NCBI GenBank assembly: GCA_937873495.1 | Contig: CALMXZ010000010.1 | Span: 434,001 to 498,000, forward strand | Direction: 5' to 3' | Source of the DNA: an uncultured Trueperaceae bacterium | GTDB taxonomy: Bacteria; Deinococcota; Deinococci; Deinococcales; Trueperaceae | DNA: 64,000 nucleotides | Part shown: positions 1 to 7,008 of the stretch, in pieces | Layout: every line of letters begins with the position of its first letter | Numbering within the stretch: the first letter of the stretch is position 1 | Made by a program: the position numbers and the translations under genes | The notes under the pieces: generated by a model | Told to the model about the DNA's origin: nothing | The model's database searches: none | What the model saw: only the letters and a program-made list of their open reading frames with translations

Positions 1-169
1 GCAGCCGCAGTGCCCCGGACAGGTAGTTGAGGCAGGCGAGCCCGAAGCCGCAGAGGTACGCCCAATACGGCACGCCAAGCGCCGTGCGGATGTCTTCCCC
101 CAGCGCCCAGAAGGTGATGCCGACACTGCCGAGGCCGATGACTACGGCTATGACGACGGCCCTGATCAC
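1..169 (-). CDS. Flippase-like membrane protein, N-terminal part only
   Basis: The reverse strand reads from a GTG at 169 for 56 codons to the window edge without a stop. The peptide has two hydrophobic stretches, the second ending in NYLSGALRL, which resembles the first helices of the lysylphosphatidylglycerol-synthase/YbhN-type flippase-like family (helix ending in a conserved Arg-Leu or Arg-Trp). The start lies 14 bp after the stop of the diguanylate cyclase gene, so the two are probably co-transcribed. The bulk of the protein is outside the window; the family assignment rests on these few residues and is tentative. Confidence 0.45.
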   Translation of the reverse strand, partial: MIRAVVIAVVIGLGSVGITFWALGEDIRTALGVPYWAYLCGFGLACLNYLSGALRL

Positions 170-183
170 GCGACCTTGACGCC

Positions 184-1848
184 CTACGCGCCGACGCGGT
201 TCTTGCCGAGGCGCTTGGCTTCGTAGAGGTTCGTGTCGGCCCGCATCAGGACGGTCGACTGGTCGTCGAGCTCCTCGGAGGTCGCGACGCCGACGCTCAC
301 CGTCACGTGGAGGCGATGGGCCTCCATCGCCTTGCGCGGCACGATCGCTAGCACCTTGTTGGCGACCTCGAGCGCTCCGCGCAGGTCCGTCTCGGGCAGG
401 AGGATCACGAACTCCTCGCCCCCGAGCCGCGCGACGACGTCGACCTCGCGCGTGCACTCAGTGAGGGCTTGCGCGGCCGTGCGGAGGACGGCGTCGCCGA
501 CGACGTGGGTATAAGTGTCGTTGAGGCGCTTGAAGTCGTCCAGGTCGACCATAAGCAAGCTGAAGGGGTGCCCGCCGCGGCGGAAGCGCAAGAGCTCGAT
601 CGACAGGGCGTCCTCGAACGCCCTGCGGTTGGGGACGCCGGTCAGGGAGTCGGTGCGCGAGAGGCGTTCGAGGTGGGCGGCCTGGGCCTCCAACCGCTCG
701 TGCAGCTGGCGCAGGTCCGTGTAGGCGTGCGCGAGCTCGACGTTGCGCAGCCGGTCGATCTCGCGGTCCTTGCGCATGCGCTCGACATCGAACTGGACCT
801 GGAGCAGCTGGGTCCTGCGGTCGGAGAGCTGCATCAGCGTCTGCTGGTTGAGCTCGAAGAAGCTCTCGAAGTGCGTCAGCGCCTCCTCCCACCGCCCCAG
901 GCGCTTGAGGGCGTCGGCCATGGCCCTATGCGCCGCGGCCGCGTCGACCGGGGCGCCGCTCGCGGTGCTCCGCTCGAGGGCGTGCGCGAGGGGGACGAGC
1001 GCCAGCTCCGGCTCGCCGTGGGCGAGGTGGACGCGACCGAGGCCGACGAGCGCCTGGCCGTCCGCCTGCTCGACCGACTCGCCCCGCAAGCTGATGCACT
1101 TCTCGAACGATTGGCGGGCCTCGTCCAGCTTCCCTTCCTCGAGGCTCAGGTCGCCGAGGCCGAGCAGGGCGAAGCGCTTGCCGTAGGCGTCGGAGCGCTC
1201 GAAGCACTCTTCGAAGGCGCGCCGCGCCGCGGCGCCGTCGCCCTGCTGCTGATGGGCGAGGCCGATGATGCGCAGGGCGGTGGAGGTGTCGCGGACGGCG
1301 TGCCGGGAGACGGAGGCCGCCTCCAGCCCGCGCAGCGCGTACTCGAGCGCCAGCTCCGGCTGACCGAGGTCGAGGTAGACGCGCGCGATGCCGTTGAGCG
1401 GCCCCGCGACCGCCTCGGGCGCCGAGCGCTCCAGGATGTCGAGGGCGACGGAGTGGTGGGCGAGCGCGTGTTGATAGAGCCCCACGGCGTGGTGACACCA
1501 GCCGAGGCCGACGGAGGCGAAGGCCTCGCCTCTCTCGTCGCCGATGTGGCGCCTGAGGTGGGCCTCGAGCTGCGCCACCTGGAGGGACGCGACGTAGTCG
1601 CTGCGTCTGAACAGGCTGATAGCCAGGGTCGTGGCAGCGTTCGCCAGGCTGGCCGCCGTCGCCGGGTCCAGTTCGGCGACGCAGGCGTCCCACTCGCGCG
1701 GGTCCGCCGTCGGGTCGAGGCCGACATGCGCCAAGGCTTCGCGGCCGTGGCGCATCGCCTCGTCGTAGTTGAACTCGTGGTTAGCCGCCGCCGCCGCTGC
1801 CGATAGCTCGCGCAAACGGGCGTCGGGTGGGAGCACGCTCTGCGCCAT
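184..1848 (-). CDS. TPR-repeat GGDEF diguanylate cyclase
   Basis: Predicted cytoplasmic 554-residue protein that would make cyclic di-GMP from two GTP. The N-terminal two thirds is a string of helical tetratricopeptide-like repeats (roughly residues 40-345), then a coiled-coil linker (about 350-400), then a GGDEF domain to the end. The catalytic motif is RLGGEEF, with GGEEF at 476-480, and an intact product-inhibition I-site, REVD, lies five residues upstream (467-470), so feedback control by c-di-GMP is likely. There is no membrane segment, so sensing is probably through a partner bound by the TPRs. An in-frame extension to 2007 has no family support; the ATG at 1848 has GGTGGAGG upstream and is preferred. 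It follows the VOC dioxygenase gene on the same strand. Confidence 0.9.
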   Translation of the reverse strand: MAQSVLPPDARLRELSAAAAAANHEFNYDEAMRHGREALAHVGLDPTADPREWDACVAELDPATAASLANAATTLAISLFRRSDYVASLQVAQLEAHLRRHIGDERGEAFASVGLGWCHHAVGLYQHALAHHSVALDILERSAPEAVAGPLNGIARVYLDLGQPELALEYALRGLEAASVSRHAVRDTSTALRIIGLAHQQQGDGAAARRAFEECFERSDAYGKRFALLGLGDLSLEEGKLDEARQSFEKCISLRGESVEQADGQALVGLGRVHLAHGEPELALVPLAHALERSTASGAPVDAAAAHRAMADALKRLGRWEEALTHFESFFELNQQTLMQLSDRRTQLLQVQFDVERMRKDREIDRLRNVELAHAYTDLRQLHERLEAQAAHLERLSRTDSLTGVPNRRAFEDALSIELLRFRRGGHPFSLLMVDLDDFKRLNDTYTHVVGDAVLRTAAQALTECTREVDVVARLGGEEFVILLPETDLRGALEVANKVLAIVPRKAMEAHRLHVTVSVGVATSEELDDQSTVLMRADTNLYEAKRLGKNRVGA

Positions 1849-1922
1849 GGCCGTGTACCCGTCCTCCACCTCTCCCGGATCTGTTCCTATTATGCCCGAT
1901 GGGGGCGGCGCCTGGTCGTTGC

Positions 1923-2912
1923 TCAGCGCTGCCAGCGGTCTGCGTACTCGGGGCTGGCGGTCACGGGCAGGCGCCCCCTGAGGAAGTCGCGCTCGCTCTC
2001 CAACCACGCGGGGAGCTTGAACGCGAGGCCGAGCTCGTCGGGCGGCTCGTCGATGAGGAAGCCCGGGCCGTCCGTGGCGACCTCGAGGATGGCGCCCCCC
2101 GGCTCCGTGAAGTACACGGACCTGAAGTACGTGCGGTCCTTGACGACGGTGGGCTTCAGCCCGGCGGCGAGCAGCGCCGCGCGCGCTTCCTCGATCTCGG
2201 CGTCCGGCACCCGCAGGGCGACGTGATGCAAGCTACCGGCGCCGAGCCTGCCTGGCTGCGGAGAAGGCACCTCGACCAGGTCGATGAAGCCGCCGGCGGG
2301 GTACACGATGCCTTCCGCGGAGGGGCCGGGGGCCAGGCGCAAGCGCCTGCCGGCGTCACTGATGTCCTCTGCGACGACCCGCATGCCGAGGGCGTCCTCG
2401 AGGAGGTGTGCCGTGAGCTCGGGTCGTGGTGCCGTCAAGGTCACGGCGTGCAGGCCTTGGAGGGCGAGGGCGTCCGGCAGGGGCGCGTCAGGCCAGTTGA
2501 GGCGCGGCCCGCCCCCGTCGGCCTCGGTCAGCTCCAGCGGGACGCCGTCCGGGTCGTGGAAGGCCACCACCTCCTCGCCGAAGCGCTCGAACGTCGTGTT
2601 GGCGAGGCCGTGCTGCTCCAAGCGCTCGCGCCACGCCCCCAGGCCGCCGGGCGAGACGCGGTAGGCGACGGCGACGCTCTCGCCCGCCCCCCGCACGGCG
2701 GGGCCGGCCCCCTGCCAGGGGAAGAAGGTGGCGACGGTACCCGGCTGGCCCATCGGACCGCCGAAGTAGAAGTGGTACGTCTGCGGGTCATCGTAGTTGA
2801 CGGTGCGCTTCACGAGCCGTTGGCCGAGCAGGCGCACCCAGAACTCGATGTTGGCTTGAGGCCTCGTGGCGATGCCGGTGACGTGATGGAGGCCGAGCGT
2901 GGCGACGGGCAT
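1923..2912 (-). CDS. VOC-superfamily ring-cleaving dioxygenase
   Basis: 329-residue two-module vicinal-oxygen-chelate protein of the ring-cleaving dioxygenase (MhqO/LinE-like) type, which uses Fe(II) to open hydroquinone or catechol rings. Both modules are visible: one opening LGLHHVTGIA and a second opening SLHHVALRV around residue 220. The His of each module plus the Glu in AILEVATDGPGF fit the 2-His-1-carboxylate metal site. Length fits the family (about 310-330). The ATG at 2912 is chosen; a TTG two codons upstream is possible. It is the first gene of a probable three-gene minus-strand unit with the diguanylate cyclase and flippase-like gene, though no functional link is evident. The substrate cannot be told from sequence. 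Confidence 0.85.
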   Translation of the reverse strand: MPVATLGLHHVTGIATRPQANIEFWVRLLGQRLVKRTVNYDDPQTYHFYFGGPMGQPGTVATFFPWQGAGPAVRGAGESVAVAYRVSPGGLGAWRERLEQHGLANTTFERFGEEVVAFHDPDGVPLELTEADGGGPRLNWPDAPLPDALALQGLHAVTLTAPRPELTAHLLEDALGMRVVAEDISDAGRRLRLAPGPSAEGIVYPAGGFIDLVEVPSPQPGRLGAGSLHHVALRVPDAEIEEARAALLAAGLKPTVVKDRTYFRSVYFTEPGGAILEVATDGPGFLIDEPPDELGLAFKLPAWLESERDFLRGRLPVTASPEYADRWQR

Positions 2913-2955
2913 GCCCAAGAGCCTAGCAGTAGGGCGGCCGCGCGCCCCGAGGCTA

Positions 2956-2985
2956 TTGAACCTTGGCGTGCCGTTCGGCTAAGAT
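2956..2985 (+). promoter_or_regulatory. Sigma-70-type promoter of rplS
   Basis: TTGAAC (2956-2961), an 18-bp spacer and TAAGAT (2980-2985) form a good housekeeping promoter. Transcription would begin near 2992, leaving a leader of about 140 nt before rplS. Confidence 0.65.
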
Positions 2986-2991
2986 GGCAAG

Positions 2992-3131
2992 GCTTGACGC
3001 AAGGAGGCCGGCTCGCGGCGCGAGTCGGTGCCGACCGCTGGTCTGCCACCCTCCCCGATGCGTCCGCTGCTCGCGCCTAGGCGCCGCTGCGAGAAGTCCG
3101 ACCGCTTAAGGTCGACGACCTGGAGACGAAG
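2992..3131 (+). promoter_or_regulatory. Long structured 5' leader of rplS
   Basis: About 140 nt separate the predicted transcription start from the rplS ATG, which is long for this genome. The leader holds a 12-bp palindrome GCGCCTAGGCGC (3073-3084) and a hairpin AGGTC-GAC-GACCT (3109-3121) ending next to the ribosome-binding GGAG. Ribosomal-protein leaders of this kind often carry autoregulatory structures; whether this one does is an inference from position and folding potential only. Confidence 0.4.
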
Positions 3132-3545
3132 ATGAAGTACAACAAAGGTGCAATCCTGCGCTCGATCGAGCAGCCCTACCTGCGTGGCGACATCCCCGAG
3201 TTCGATTCGGGCGACACGGTCCGCGTCGACTACAAGGTCGTCGAAGGCAACCGCACCCGCATCCAGGCCTTCGAGGGTGTCGTCATAGCTCGCAAGAACG
3301 GCAAGGGCGCCCGCAGCACCGTCACCGTTCGCAAGGTGTCGTTCGGCGAGGGTGTCGAGCGCGTCTTCCCCCTGCACTCGCCCTTGATCGAGAAGATCGA
3401 GGTCGTTCGCCGCGGCCGTACGCGCCGCGCCAAGCTCTACTACCTGCGCGAGCTGCGCGGCAAGGCCTCGCGCCTCAAGACGGACGTCGCCCGCCAGGAG
3501 CAGGACCGCGCCGCCGCCCGCGCCGCCAAGGGCGACAAGGAGTAA
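3132..3545 (+). CDS. rplS: 50S ribosomal protein L19
   Basis: Structural protein of the large ribosomal subunit at the 30S-50S interface. The 137-residue product has the full L19 fold signature: an N-terminal helix ending before [11 protein letters not shown], the core [15 protein letters not shown], the segment [20 protein letters not shown] and [22 protein letters not shown]-terminal Lys/Arg/Ala-rich tail of about 20 residues ([16 protein letters not shown]) extends beyond the usual 115-residue core, as is common in high-GC relatives. GGAG lies 8 nt before the ATG. It stands alone, with its own promoter and terminator, rather than in the rpsP-rimM-trmD-rplS order often seen in other bacteria. 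Confidence 0.98.
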   Translation: MKYNKGAILRSIEQPYLRGDIPEFDSGDTVRVDYKVVEGNRTRIQAFEGVVIARKNGKGARSTVTVRKVSFGEGVERVFPLHSPLIEKIEVVRRGRTRRAKLYYLRELRGKASRLKTDVARQEQDRAAARAAKGDKE

Positions 3546-3590
3546 AGCTCGCGGCCGCGCCGGTCGTGGCCTGATCATCGAGGCAAGAGC

Positions 3591-3627
3591 GCGCCCCTCG
3601 CTTACTTGAGCGAGGGGCGCTTCTTCA
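3591..3627 (+). terminator. Rho-independent terminator after rplS
   Basis: GCGCCCCTCGC (3591-3601) pairs perfectly with GCGAGGGGCGC (3610-3620), can extend by two more pairs around an ACTT loop, and is followed by TTCTTC. Confidence 0.9.
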
Positions 3628-3645
3628 TGGCTCGGTTCGTGTGAG

Positions 3646-3725
3646 ACCTTCGGTGGCAGCCGAAGGTAACCCTCGGCCAGCGGCCGAGGGCAACCCTCGG
3701 TGCCGGCCGAGGGTCACCCTCGGCC
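3646..3725. repeat. Array of short hairpins between convergent genes
   Basis: Three consecutive inverted repeats and a spare arm: ACCTTCGG/CCGAAGGT (3646-3653, 3660-3667), CCCTCGGCC/GGCCGAGGG (3670-3678, 3682-3690), CCCTCGG/CCGAGGG (3694-3700, 3707-3713) and a fourth CCCTCGGCC (3717-3725). The arms are near copies of each other, so the block is both a tandem and an inverted repeat. It lies between convergent rplS and the HD-domain gene and may act as a bidirectional terminator or be a palindromic intergenic element. Confidence 0.6.
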
Positions 3726-3751
3726 GCCGCCGCGGATAGGGGTCGGCTGGG

Positions 3752-5275
3752 TCAGTCGACGACGACGATCGCGCTCGGTTCGAACGTGCGGGGGGCGAGG
3801 ACGGCGCGGGCCGCCGGGGTCGCCAGGAAGAGCTCGAGCCCTGCGAGGGCTGCCCTGGCCACCTGGTTCGCGCCGGCGGCTTCCGAGCGCAGCACCGCTA
3901 CGGCGTCCTCGAGGCTCTTCCGCTCCCTATGGGGGCGGGGCGCCGTCAGGGCCTCGAACTTCTCCGCCTGCTCGAGGAGGGTGTGGATGAGCTCGCAGCA
4001 CTCAAGGCGGCTCAGCGCGTTGGGCCCCTCGCTGACCAGGCCGGGCGGTTCGGCGGTCACGTACGTCTCGGTCACTGGGGCCTCGTCGGCGAGGTCGAGG
4101 ACGCGGTCGAGCACGCCCGGCGCGATCGGCTGGTCCGCGCGCATGAGCTGCAGCTCGGTGTCCGAGAAGGTGCGGTCGCTGTCGATCATCTCGCTCGGCG
4201 TGGCGAGGCGCGCGATGTCGTGCAGGAGCGCGGCGCGCTTGAGGCGCCTCAGGCAGGCGCTGCCGGCCCAGTTGACGCCGTCGAGCTGGAGCGCGGCGCC
4301 GACGGCCAGCTCCCTCACGCGCTCGGAGTGCCGGTACTTCCAAGGCGACTTGGCGTCTATGAAGCGGGCGAAGCCGCTGAACACGCGGTCGACGCGCGAG
4401 GCGGAGACGTAGCCACGCGCGTTCGGCTCGGCGGCGATGACGAGCTGCTCGATCTCCTTGCTGCCCAGCTCGGCCTCGAAGGTCGGTTCGGCCAGCAGCC
4501 GCAAGGCAGCGGCCACGGCCTCAGGGTCGAGGCGCGTGCCGGCGTGCTCCTTGAGGTGGTCGACGGCCTCGGCCACGCCGCCACGGAACCAGGCGCTGAC
4601 CAGGTTCTGTGCCACGTTGAGGATCCTGCCGCCGATCGCGATCGCGGGGCCCGAATCGCCGTCGGTGCGCCCACGGCCGTCCCAGCGCTCGTTGCGGGCG
4701 AGGATGGCGTCGGCCGTGCCGCGAGTGAAGCCCATGTCGAGCGCGATCGAGGCGCCGGAGCGCCCACGCAGGCGCTCGATCTCGGCGGGCCCGCGGGCGC
4801 CGCCGACCGTCATGTCCATGAAGTTGGCGAGCCTGCGCCCGAGCGGGGCGCGGGTTCGCAGTAGCGGGCCGGCCACCTTGAGGGCGCCCCGCAGCGTGCT
4901 GAAGTCCGCCTGGTGCAGCGCGTGGTAGATGGCCCCTGTGCCCGGCCCGAACATGTGGGCCGCCTTCGAGCGCGCGCTCGTGGCGCCGAGGTCCTTCAGG
5001 AGGGCGGCGTAGTACAGGTCGGTGAGGGCCCGCGCGTCGAGGCCGAGCAGCTCGCCGACGCGCAAGGCGGCGAGGGCGGTACGCATGGAGTGGCTGATGG
5101 GCGCGCCCTCCGCAGCGTCGATCGCGGGCGTGAGGGGCACCACGATCTCGCAGAGGCGGGGCGCGGACGCGACCACCTGGTCGGAGACCGCCGTGTCGGC
5201 GTCGGGCGCGCGCCGCCGCGCGCCGTCGTAGCGGTTGGGCAAGAAGCTACTGCGATCTCCGCGGCCCAGGGTCAT
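3752..5275 (-). CDS. Tandem HD-domain (HD-GYP-like) signalling protein
   Basis: 507-residue soluble protein with two HD-type metal-phosphohydrolase modules. The first, from about residue 60, has HSMRTALAA then ALLKDLG in place of the canonical LLHDIG, and later RNERWDGRGR in place of HHERWDGxGYP, so it looks like a degenerate HD-GYP domain. The second, from about residue 315, keeps YRHSERV and LLHDIARL and probably still binds metal. HD-GYP proteins hydrolyse c-di-GMP, but with the first module damaged and the second lacking GYP the activity is uncertain; it could be a nucleotide hydrolase or a binding protein. A G-rich ribosome-binding site lies about 10 nt before the ATG. It sits 2 kb from a GGDEF gene on the same strand, separated by rplS. 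Confidence 0.75.
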   Translation of the reverse strand: MTLGRGDRSSFLPNRYDGARRRAPDADTAVSDQVVASAPRLCEIVVPLTPAIDAAEGAPISHSMRTALAALRVGELLGLDARALTDLYYAALLKDLGATSARSKAAHMFGPGTGAIYHALHQADFSTLRGALKVAGPLLRTRAPLGRRLANFMDMTVGGARGPAEIERLRGRSGASIALDMGFTRGTADAILARNERWDGRGRTDGDSGPAIAIGGRILNVAQNLVSAWFRGGVAEAVDHLKEHAGTRLDPEAVAAALRLLAEPTFEAELGSKEIEQLVIAAEPNARGYVSASRVDRVFSGFARFIDAKSPWKYRHSERVRELAVGAALQLDGVNWAGSACLRRLKRAALLHDIARLATPSEMIDSDRTFSDTELQLMRADQPIAPGVLDRVLDLADEAPVTETYVTAEPPGLVSEGPNALSRLECCELIHTLLEQAEKFEALTAPRPHRERKSLEDAVAVLRSEAAGANQVARAALAGLELFLATPAARAVLAPRTFEPSAIVVVD

Positions 5276-5368
5276 GCCCAGATTCTCCCCCCGCGTTTCT
5301 TACGGACCTCTTACTTGGCTCACATCATTCAGGACTCATGAAGACGCGGGGGTCCTCGGGCCCCCGGC

Positions 5369-6832
5369 TCAGCCGGCGATGTGAACGGACTTGCTCAGGA
5401 GGAACTCTTCCAAGCCGGGTCGGCCGAGCTCGCGCCCGAAGCCGCTCGCCTTCCAGCCACCCACGGGGACCTCGGGGTTGACGATGCCCCAACCGTTGAC
5501 CCACACGGTACCGGCCTTGAGGCCGCGCGCCACACGCAGCGCTTTGCCGACGTCGCGCGTCCAGACGCCAGATGCGAGGCCGAAGACGGTGTCGTTGGCC
5601 AGCGCGACGGCCTCCTCGACGTCGCCGAAGCGCATGACGGCGAGGAGCGGCCCGAACACCTCCTCCTTGGCGATCGTCATGCTCGGCGCGACGTCAGTGA
5701 AGACCGTCGGGCCGATGTATGCCCCCCGCCCGTACTCCCCGCCGGCGAGGCGCTCGCCGCCGTGGAGCAGCCGCGCGCCTTCCGCCAGGCCCGAGGCAAC
5801 GTAGCGCTCGATGCGCTCGAGGTGAGCGGGCGAGATCACCGGCCCGAGGTCGACGTCGTCGCGTTCTGGTGAGCCGACACGCATGGTCTTGGCGGTCGCC
5901 ACCAACCGCTCGACGACCTCGTCGTGCACGCTGTCCTGTACGAAGAGGCGCGAGCCGGCCGTGCACACCTGGCCGGAGCGCCAGAAGATGCCCCAGGCCG
6001 CGGCGGTCGAGGCGGCCGCCAAGTCGGCGTCCTCGAAGACGATGTTCGGCGACTTGCCGCCCAGCTCGAGGGAGACGCGCTTGAGCGAGCGCGACGCGAG
6101 CTCCATCACGCGCTTGCCGCTCGCCGTGGAGCCGGTGAAGGAGACCATGTCGACGCGCTCGTCGGTGATGAGCGGCTCGCCTATCTCGGCGACCTCGCCC
6201 ATCACGACGTTCATGACCCCGGGCGGGAGGCCGGCGTCCGTGAGGAGCCGCGCCAGGCCGACCGTCGTGGCCGGCGTCTGGGAGTCGGGCTTCACCACGA
6301 CGCTGCACCCGGCGGCGAGCGCGGGGCAGATCTTCCAGGCGGCCTGGTTGAGGGGGAAGTTCCACGGTGCTATCAGGGTGGCGACGCCGACCGGCTCCTT
6401 GACGGTGAAGGCGAGGAGGCCCGGCCCGAAGGTCGTCGTCTCGCCGTGGACGTCGCGCGCCAGGCCGGCGTAGTAGCGCAGGAGGTCGACGACCCAGTCG
6501 ATCATCTGCCGCGCCTGCCCGATGGGGGCCCCGCTCGTGACGCTCTCCCAGCGAGCGAACCGCTCCTTGTCGTCCTGTAGGGCCGCGGCGGTCCTGAGGA
6601 GCACGTCGGCGCGCGCGGCGCCAGTGGCGTTCGACCAGGCGCCGGCGTCGAACGAGCGGCGGGCTGCCGCGATGGCGGTGCGCGCGTCGTCGGCCCCACC
6701 GGACGCGAAGCTGCCTACGAGTGCCCCCGTCGCCGGGTCGAGCCTCTCGTAGCGGGCGCCGCTCGCCGCCGGACGCTCCGCCCCGTCTATGAAGAGGTCC
6801 ATCGACACGACCCGGTGCTCGGTTGCTGGCAT
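5369..6832 (-). CDS. NAD(P)-dependent aldehyde dehydrogenase
   Basis: 487-residue member of the aldehyde dehydrogenase superfamily, oxidising an aldehyde to its acid with NAD(P). All landmarks are present: PWNFPLNQAAWK with Asn158, FTGSTASGK of the cofactor fold, general base Glu256 in LELGGKSPN, and nucleophile Cys290 in GQVCTAGSR, plus the C-terminal GGWKASGFGRELG. Length is normal. GAGGGAAGG precedes the ATG. It diverges from the GH31 sugar operon over 172 bp that contains its promoter and a probable GntR-type operator, so it likely belongs to that pathway and may oxidise the aldehyde released by the aldolase (lactaldehyde or a related three-carbon aldehyde). Closest subfamily looks betaine/lactaldehyde-like; the substrate is inferred. 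Confidence 0.9.
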   Translation of the reverse strand: MPATEHRVVSMDLFIDGAERPAASGARYERLDPATGALVGSFASGGADDARTAIAAARRSFDAGAWSNATGAARADVLLRTAAALQDDKERFARWESVTSGAPIGQARQMIDWVVDLLRYYAGLARDVHGETTTFGPGLLAFTVKEPVGVATLIAPWNFPLNQAAWKICPALAAGCSVVVKPDSQTPATTVGLARLLTDAGLPPGVMNVVMGEVAEIGEPLITDERVDMVSFTGSTASGKRVMELASRSLKRVSLELGGKSPNIVFEDADLAAASTAAAWGIFWRSGQVCTAGSRLFVQDSVHDEVVERLVATAKTMRVGSPERDDVDLGPVISPAHLERIERYVASGLAEGARLLHGGERLAGGEYGRGAYIGPTVFTDVAPSMTIAKEEVFGPLLAVMRFGDVEEAVALANDTVFGLASGVWTRDVGKALRVARGLKAGTVWVNGWGIVNPEVPVGGWKASGFGRELGRPGLEEFLLSKSVHIAG

Positions 6833-6877
6833 GTGCGCGGCCTTCCCTCTACCGCCTCGGAAGCGGCTCTCGTGAAG

Positions 6878-6923
6878 TTGACAACTCGCTGGTGACTATA
6901 TACGCTGTAGACGCTGTATACAA
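6878..6923. promoter_or_regulatory. Divergent promoters with a GntR/FCD-like operator
   Basis: Minus strand: TTGTAT (6918-6923), 17 bp, TATAGT (6895-6900) directs the aldehyde dehydrogenase. Plus strand: TTGACA (6878-6883) lies within GTTGACAAC, with TACGCT 17 bp downstream as a weak -10. The region holds the palindrome TGTATACA (6915-6922), fitting the general GntR half-site pattern (GT...AC), and a tandem 9-bp repeat ACGCTGTAG/ACGCTGTAT (6902-6919). A regulator bound here would cover both promoters. The FCD-type GntR gene of the same locus (12539) is the obvious candidate; this link is inferred. Confidence 0.6.
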
Positions 6924-6978
6924 CTCTAGCAGAAGCGCGTCGGGGACGCTAGAACAGCGGCGTTTGGAGCGAGAAGCC

Positions 6979-7008
6979 ATGCGAACGATCACGGGTAGAC
7001 GCCGATGA
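6979..7008 (+). CDS. Nine-residue leader ORF overlapping the GH31 start
   Basis: ATG at 6979, preceded by GGAGCGAGAAG, reads MRTITGRRR and stops at TGA 7006-7008, which overlaps the ATG of the GH31 gene (7005) as ATGA. It could drive translational coupling of a gene that has no good ribosome-binding site of its own. Alternatively it is the genuine N-terminus of the glycosidase, shifted out of frame. Function is not known. Confidence 0.35.
   Translation: MRTITGRRR

Noticed and set aside
3646-3725. CRISPR array
   Set aside because: Units are only 7-9 bp, self-complementary and without unique spacers.
5341-5368. Terminator after the aldehyde dehydrogenase gene
   Set aside because: A GGGGG/CCCCC stem exists at 5348-5365 but no T-run follows on the minus strand, so it is too weak to call.
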